In this document: in pieces, positions 59,787 through 64,000 of the stretch | Position numbering within the stretch: position 1 is the stretch's first letter | How the letters are laid out: each line of letters starts with the position of its first letter | NCBI RefSeq assembly: GCF_001619585.1 | Contig: NZ_LQNT01000009.1 | Coordinates: forward strand, 1,098,685-1,162,684 | Length of the DNA stretch: 64,000 bases | Source of the DNA: Bhargavaea cecembensis | GTDB lineage: Bacteria > Bacillota > Bacilli > Bacillales_A > Planococcaceae | Direction: 5' to 3' | Made by a program: the position numbers and the translations under genes | The notes under the pieces: generated by a model | Told to the model about the DNA's origin: nothing | Seen by the model: the letters and a program-made list of their open reading frames with translations, nothing else | Database searches by the model: none

Positions 59787-60461
59787 TTATTTGGCCCCGA
59801 CGGCTTCCTTTTCTTCGGAGTACTCGTCTTCTTCGATTTCCAGTACCTCGACTTCATCGATCTGGTCGAGAAGGCGGAGCAGTCGGCGGCGGTTGATCGT
59901 GCGGCCGGCCTTTCGCAGCTCGAGCAGAATCCAGTCCGGATCAAGCACATCTTCCTGTTCCATCAGGTGGCGGATCAGGGAGATGTCCTCGCGGTCGCGC
60001 TCGGACAGCTTGTTTTCCGGCCGGTTCACGTAGTTGTAATAACCGCTTTCCGACACGTCGAGCGTCATGCAGAGCCGGCGCACTTTGTGCTCGTCCTTCA
60101 TTTCATGGATCGCATCGAAACGCTCGGTCTTTTTGATGTCGACCATCGACGTGAATTTCTTCAGGATATCGTTTTCTTCACGAAGCCGGCGCACTTCACG
60201 CTCCAGCTCGCGGAGTCTGCGGTTCGGGTCAATGCCCGGGGACTTTGGCTGGCGGCCGCGCTTTTTCGGGATGAGGCCCTCCTCGCCGGATTCCTCATAG
60301 GCGTCAAGCCAGTTTTTGAGCGTGTTCGGGTGGACGCCGAATTCGCGGGCGACCGCTCCCTTTTTCCGCTTCTTTTCAAGGACTTCATTCACCGCCCGGA
60401 GCCTTTCCTCAAATGTTTTTTGTGGTTTGGCTTCTTTGTCTTCAATCACGTTAGCCGCCAT
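59787..60461 (-). CDS. IS3-family transposase-derived DNA-binding protein without catalytic domain
   Basis: A 224-residue protein. Residues 15-75 are a transposase OrfA-type helix-turn-helix (KKGAVAREFGVHPNTLKNWL), 75-105 a basic leucine-zipper-like stretch (RRLRELEREVRRLREENDIL), and 125-210 correspond to the start of OrfB (CMTLDVSESGYYNYV). The DDE integrase core is absent and the tail is strongly acidic. The frame is intact, with GGGGGAG before the ATG at 60461, its own terminator, and no flanking inverted repeats. It may be a domesticated regulator. Confidence 0.8.
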   Translation of the reverse strand: MAANVIEDKEAKPQKTFEERLRAVNEVLEKKRKKGAVAREFGVHPNTLKNWLDAYEESGEEGLIPKKRGRQPKSPGIDPNRRLRELEREVRRLREENDILKKFTSMVDIKKTERFDAIHEMKDEHKVRRLCMTLDVSESGYYNYVNRPENKLSERDREDISLIRHLMEQEDVLDPDWILLELRKAGRTINRRRLLRLLDQIDEVEVLEIEEDEYSEEKEAVGAK

Positions 60462-60621
60462 GCAGTTCTCCCCCTTGAACAAATTATCATTGACGCAATT
60501 ATAACAAATCCGCCACGTTAATTGTCCATGTTTATGAAAGGGAATACATATTTTTTGGGATTTTGGAACGATTTTTATCTCGGTATTATTTCAACTGCTT
60601 TTTTCAAGCATAAGCACTCGT

Positions 60622-61899
60622 TCATTGTACAAGAACCAACGATAGCGCTGGGACAAATGTGATAAAAATCAGCGCAATCAACAGCACAATGAAAAACGGT
60701 ACAACCGCTCGTACAATTGTGGAAACAGACAACCCGGATATTCCGGAACCCACAAACAGGTTAACCCCAAGCGGCGGAGTCAGGAATCCGAGTGCAAGTG
60801 CAGAAATCATGAGAACGCCGAAATGGATTGGGTCTACGCCAATTCCCAGTGCAACCGGAAGTAAAATCGGCGTAAAAATAATCACCGCAGCAGACGTATC
60901 CAAGAAACAGCCCACAATTAAGAGCAACAAAAGAAGAAGCAATACAATCGTAAATTTATTGTCTGAGAGTGACAGTAATGCATCGGCGAACGCCTTTGGC
61001 ATCTGTTCCATGGAGAGAATTGTGCCGAATGTATTGGCGGTTCCGATAATCAGGAGGATAACAACGGAATTCAATGCAGCATCTGCAAGTATTGGTTTAA
61101 AATCAGCGATTTTTAACTCACGATGAAGAACGAATCCGACCACTGCTGAATAAACCACAGCAACTACCGCTGCTTCCGTAGGCGTGAATATACCTCCATA
61201 AATTCCTCCAAGTATCAGGACGGGGACGAGGAGAGACCATTTTGCCCGATAAAGCGCGCTCCACATCTCCTTAATGGAGAAGGGTTGATTGTTGCCTTTA
61301 TAGTTCTTCTTCTTTGAATAGAAATAAATCCAGACCATGATCGTAAAGCCCATCAGAATTCCCGGAAGAATCCCACCCATAAACAGGTCCCCGATCGACT
61401 GATTCCCGGAAACCCCGAAAAGCACCATAGGAATACTTGGAGGGATGATAATACCGAGTGAACCCGCTGATACGACGACTGCAGTTGCGAATTTCTTGTC
61501 GTAACCTTGTGAGACCATCGCGGGGATCATGATCCCGCCCACTGCTGCAACGGTGGCCGGACCGGAACCTGAAATAGCCGCAAAGAACATTGCAGTGATT
61601 ACCGCAGCCATGGCAAATCCTCCCGTGAATCTGCCGACAAATACATTCGCAAGGTCGAACAAGCGGCCTGAGATGCCACCTTTCCCCATTATCTCACCCG
61701 CAAGAATGAAAAACGGGACTGCCATAAGTGCAAAATTATCAGTTGAAGTCACCAAACCTTGTGTCAGGAACGTTATGGAAATGTTTGTGGAATAGAGCGC
61801 GGTGACTATTCCGGCCAGGCCTAGTGAAATCCCGATTGGAACAGACAGAAGCATGAACAAGAAAAAGCTCCCGAATAGGACGAATGCCGTTGCTGTCAT
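60622..61899 (-). CDS. TRAP transporter large permease subunit
   Basis: A 425-residue DctM-type permease with about 12 hydrophobic segments and SGSGPATVAAVGGIMIPAM near residue 110. It differs clearly from the permease at 23396, so this is a separate system. It overlaps the small permease gene by ATGA. Its codon use is more AT-rich than the catabolic operons to its left. Confidence 0.92.
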   Translation of the reverse strand: MTATAFVLFGSFFLFMLLSVPIGISLGLAGIVTALYSTNISITFLTQGLVTSTDNFALMAVPFFILAGEIMGKGGISGRLFDLANVFVGRFTGGFAMAAVITAMFFAAISGSGPATVAAVGGIMIPAMVSQGYDKKFATAVVVSAGSLGIIIPPSIPMVLFGVSGNQSIGDLFMGGILPGILMGFTIMVWIYFYSKKKNYKGNNQPFSIKEMWSALYRAKWSLLVPVLILGGIYGGIFTPTEAAVVAVVYSAVVGFVLHRELKIADFKPILADAALNSVVILLIIGTANTFGTILSMEQMPKAFADALLSLSDNKFTIVLLLLLLLLIVGCFLDTSAAVIIFTPILLPVALGIGVDPIHFGVLMISALALGFLTPPLGVNLFVGSGISGLSVSTIVRAVVPFFIVLLIALIFITFVPALSLVLVQ

Positions 61900-62414
61900 G
61901 CAGCCTCACCCTTCCAGCCGAGGATTTTCTTCAGCTTTATCGCTTTGCCTTCCCTCAGCACTTTATAGTGGAGCACGAACCGCTGCAGAAGCCGAATAAT
62001 CGTGAGACCCATCCCCGCAACAGGTGCCGCGTAAACATAACTCATCGGAATTTCAAGCGCAGCTGACTCCCTTGTAATCTTAGAAATTATATCCAACCCA
62101 TATATAGTGACAATGATTGTGAATACGAGGAAGAAGAAATCTGCAATGATCGCAAATATCAATTTCCCCTTTTCCTTAAACATAATCGGAAGGATATCGA
62201 CTGCAAGATGGGCGTTTCGCTTTACCCCATAGCTGACACCGATATATATCATCCAAATAAACGCATATCGAGCAATCTCTTCAGACCATGTAAGGGAATT
62301 GTTGAATAAATAACGCATCACAACCTGTGAGAAGATGACGATAACCGTGAAAACGCTAAGAAACATTAACAGATATTCTTCCAGGTTTTTATCGACCCAT
62401 TTGAGTACGTTCAT
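61896..62414 (-). CDS. TRAP transporter small permease subunit
   Basis: A 172-residue DctQ protein with four helices and the family phrase NNSLTWSEEIARYAFIWM near residue 38. The ATG at 62414 follows AAGGGGGAG; upstream in-frame codons belong to the DctP gene. Works with the DctM and DctP genes on either side. Confidence 0.92.
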   Translation of the reverse strand: MNVLKWVDKNLEEYLLMFLSVFTVIVIFSQVVMRYLFNNSLTWSEEIARYAFIWMIYIGVSYGVKRNAHLAVDILPIMFKEKGKLIFAIIADFFFLVFTIIVTIYGLDIISKITRESAALEIPMSYVYAAPVAGMGLTIIRLLQRFVLHYKVLREGKAIKLKKILGWKGEAA

Positions 62415-62427
62415 TATTCTCTCCCCC

Positions 62428-63447
62428 TTATTCACCGGATCTTTCTTCTGCAACAGCATCAAGTACGCGATTGACCAAGTCCTCTCCAAACCGTCTCTTG
62501 AATGAATCGTAAACTGGTTCTGCCATTTTCCTAAATGGTTCTGTGTCTGGTGTAAGGACAATGGTTCCAGCCTCTTCCAGCTCTTTAATCATCGTTTGTT
62601 CATTCTCCAAAACTAGGTCACGGTGGTATTGGGCAACTTCCTTTGCTGTTGTTTGCAAAAGGTTCTGTGTTTCTGGTGACAGGGATTGCCAGAATTCCTC
62701 GTTCACAGCAACCGGCACCGAGCTGTACTGATGACCGGACATAATGAGGTAATCTTGGACCTCATAGAGCTTGTTGGCATAGATATTGGGCACCGGGTTC
62801 TCTTGGGCGTCTACCGTTTTTTGTTGCAGGGCCATGTACAACTCACCAAACGCCATTGGTGTAGGACTTGCCCCGAGGGCCCGGAAGGTGGTTAGAGATA
62901 TTGGGAATTCCGGTGTCCTAATCTTTAAGCCTGCCAGATCCTCGGGACTTTCAACCGGTTTATTGGCAGTGATGTGGCGGAATCCATTTTCGAAATAACC
63001 GAGGATTCTTAAATGATGATTCAGCAGGTAGCTGCCGACTTCATCCCCCAACTCTCCGTCAAGCGTGTTCCATGCCTCTTCGTGTGAGTCAAAAAGGTAT
63101 GGAAGCTCGAATACACTGATCCGCTGGTCATACTGGCTGAATGCACTGGCAGCGACCATTTGAAGGTCATTGAGTGTAACGCTTTCAATCATCTCCCCCT
63201 CCGAACCAAGCAACTCGTTTGGGTACACGAGAACTTCAATTTTGCCGTCTGACCGTTCCTCAACCAGCTCCTTGAATCTCATTACAGCATAATGCCGCTC
63301 ATTCGTCTCGGCTGCTCCGTGCCCGAACCGGATCGTAATCTTGTCATCACTCGAATGAGCCACTTCACCGGAAGCGAACATGACATACAGCAGGCTTCCC
63401 GCAAGTAATAACACAGCTGTGAGTGTAATGAACCGGATAATCTTCAT
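62428..63447 (-). CDS. TRAP transporter substrate-binding protein
   Basis: A 339-residue DctP-family protein with an N-terminal signal or anchor helix (FITLTAVLLLAGSLLYVM) without a lipobox Cys. IRFGHGAAETNERHYAVMRF near residue 40 and LKIRTPEFPISLTTFRALGA near 175 are typical; the Arg in the latter should bind the substrate carboxylate. It resembles the sialic/uronic acid type more than the DctP at 24817. First gene of the second TRAP operon. Confidence 0.92.
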   Translation of the reverse strand: MKIIRFITLTAVLLLAGSLLYVMFASGEVAHSSDDKITIRFGHGAAETNERHYAVMRFKELVEERSDGKIEVLVYPNELLGSEGEMIESVTLNDLQMVAASAFSQYDQRISVFELPYLFDSHEEAWNTLDGELGDEVGSYLLNHHLRILGYFENGFRHITANKPVESPEDLAGLKIRTPEFPISLTTFRALGASPTPMAFGELYMALQQKTVDAQENPVPNIYANKLYEVQDYLIMSGHQYSSVPVAVNEEFWQSLSPETQNLLQTTAKEVAQYHRDLVLENEQTMIKELEEAGTIVLTPDTEPFRKMAEPVYDSFKRRFGEDLVNRVLDAVAEERSGE

Positions 63448-63480
63448 TCTTTACCTCCTCTTTTCATGGCTCGCCCTAAA

Positions 63481-63494
63481 TGGCAGCGCTTACA
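63481..63494. promoter_or_regulatory. cre-like sequence upstream of the second TRAP operon
   Basis: TGGCAGCGCTTACA has 12 of 14 consensus positions with a perfect right half (AGCGCTTACA). Confidence 0.4.
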
Positions 63495-63520
63495 AAATAG
63501 AGTAAGGGCAAATAGCCCTT

Positions 63521-64000
63521 TTAGTCGATATGTGATCCGCCATTGATGTCCAGTTCTTCCCCGGTAATGTATCCTGCTCCTTCAGATGCGAGGAACGTTA
63601 TAGCATACGATACGTCTTCCACTTGTCCAAGACGGCCCAACGGAATGTCACGCTTAATCTCCTGTTCCTTCTCTTCGGTCATCAGCCCTCCCGTAATATC
63701 CGTTCCGCCAATTAAGCCCGGCGCCACCGTGTTGCATGTAATCCCATAACTTGCGACTTCCCGAGCAACTGCTTTCGTGAAACCAGTGAGGCCGGCCTTG
63801 GCGGCGGAATAATGAGATCCCCCGAATACACCGCCTCCGCGCTTACCGGATACCGAACTTAAGTTAACGATTCTTCCATATCGGTTTTCCTTCATATAGG
63901 GAAGAACGGCCTGTGTCAGGAAGAATGGGCCTTTCAAGTTGACGTTAAGTACAAAATCCCATTCACTTTCGGTAATCTCTTGGACTCGCGAAGGCCGTGA
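63521..64000 (-). CDS. short-chain dehydrogenase/reductase, 5' end outside the window
   Basis: The C-terminal 159 residues of a classical SDR, open to the right edge. NLSSVSGKRGG holds the catalytic Ser, YSAAKAGLTGF the Tyr and Lys, and the end is GYITGEELDINGGSHID. It lies upstream of the second TRAP operon on the same strand, so it may process the transported acid or polyol. The cofactor-binding part is not visible. Confidence 0.88.
   Translation of the reverse strand, partial: SRPSRVQEITESEWDFVLNVNLKGPFFLTQAVLPYMKENRYGRIVNLSSVSGKRGGGVFGGSHYSAAKAGLTGFTKAVAREVASYGITCNTVAPGLIGGTDITGGLMTEEKEQEIKRDIPLGRLGQVEDVSYAITFLASEGAGYITGEELDINGGSHID

Noticed and set aside
59787..60461. Intact IS3 insertion sequence
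   Set aside because: No DDE catalytic part, no second frame, and no terminal inverted repeats or target duplication.

Overview
The window looks like chromosome from a spore-forming member of the Bacillales with moderate GC content. The evidence is a YyaC-type spore protein, a bacillithiol S-transferase of the YfiT/BstA type, an S-box riboswitch ahead of metNIQ, CcpA-type cre sites, PhoP-type direct repeats, and strong GGAGG ribosome binding sites with frequent GTG and TTG starts. I saw no rRNA, tRNA, CRISPR array or intact insertion sequence. Most of the DNA is a catabolic island for organic acids, ketones or lactones, and aromatic compounds. An AT-richer accessory stretch at about 7.0-11.5 kb interrupts it.

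Left part (1-6.8 kb): a LysR regulator cut by the window edge, a CitMHS citrate-type transporter, yyaC, a second related LysR regulator, a tricarballylate-dehydrogenase-like flavoprotein and a glycerate kinase. Accessory stretch (7.0-14.4 kb): a Panacea-domain gene translationally coupled to a coiled-coil membrane protein (a candidate toxin-antitoxin or defence pair), an SGNH hydrolase with two decaying copies downstream, two His-rich small proteins and several unknown small genes. At 14.6 kb there is a candidate structured RNA, then a secreted glycerophosphodiester phosphodiesterase. That gene and a paralogue at 36 kb are both preceded by four 11-bp-spaced Pho-box-like half-sites.

From 16.2 to 31.6 kb a leftward, tightly overlapping operon encodes a TetR regulator, thiolase, acyl-CoA ligase, ACAD10/11-like acyl-CoA dehydrogenase, quinone oxidoreductase, a TRAP transporter, a ComB-like phosphatase, an ACAD10/11-like kinase, two MaoC-type dehydratases, a nitronate-monooxygenase-like protein, two crotonases, a hydroxyacyl-CoA dehydrogenase and an SDR. 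The CoA ligase, kinase, ACAD and SDR together suggest catabolism of 4-hydroxy acids (gamma-hydroxy acids, lactones, levulinate) through a phosphorylated acyl-CoA. Next to it, a Baeyer-Villiger monooxygenase, an esterase and a LuxR-type regulator could turn ketones into esters or lactones and then into hydroxy acids.

The 37-44 kb part holds an unusual degenerate-ABC/LytTR fusion regulator with an ABC-2 exporter, then S-box-metNIQ with an M20 hydrolase, and a NERD-domain protein flanked by two arrays of a 21-bp-period repeat. From 45.6 to 57.4 kb a complete meta-cleavage pathway for an unknown aromatic is encoded: two-component flavin monooxygenase, a RibF-like FAD synthetase, extradiol dioxygenase, hydrolase, hydratase, aldolase, acylating acetaldehyde dehydrogenase and an MFS transporter. 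Its regulators are an XylR_N/V4R-PucR hybrid and an IclR protein, and two perfect cre sites lie in the cluster. The right end has a 2-hydroxyacid dehydrogenase, a possible domesticated IS3-type DNA-binding protein, a second TRAP transporter and an SDR cut by the window edge.
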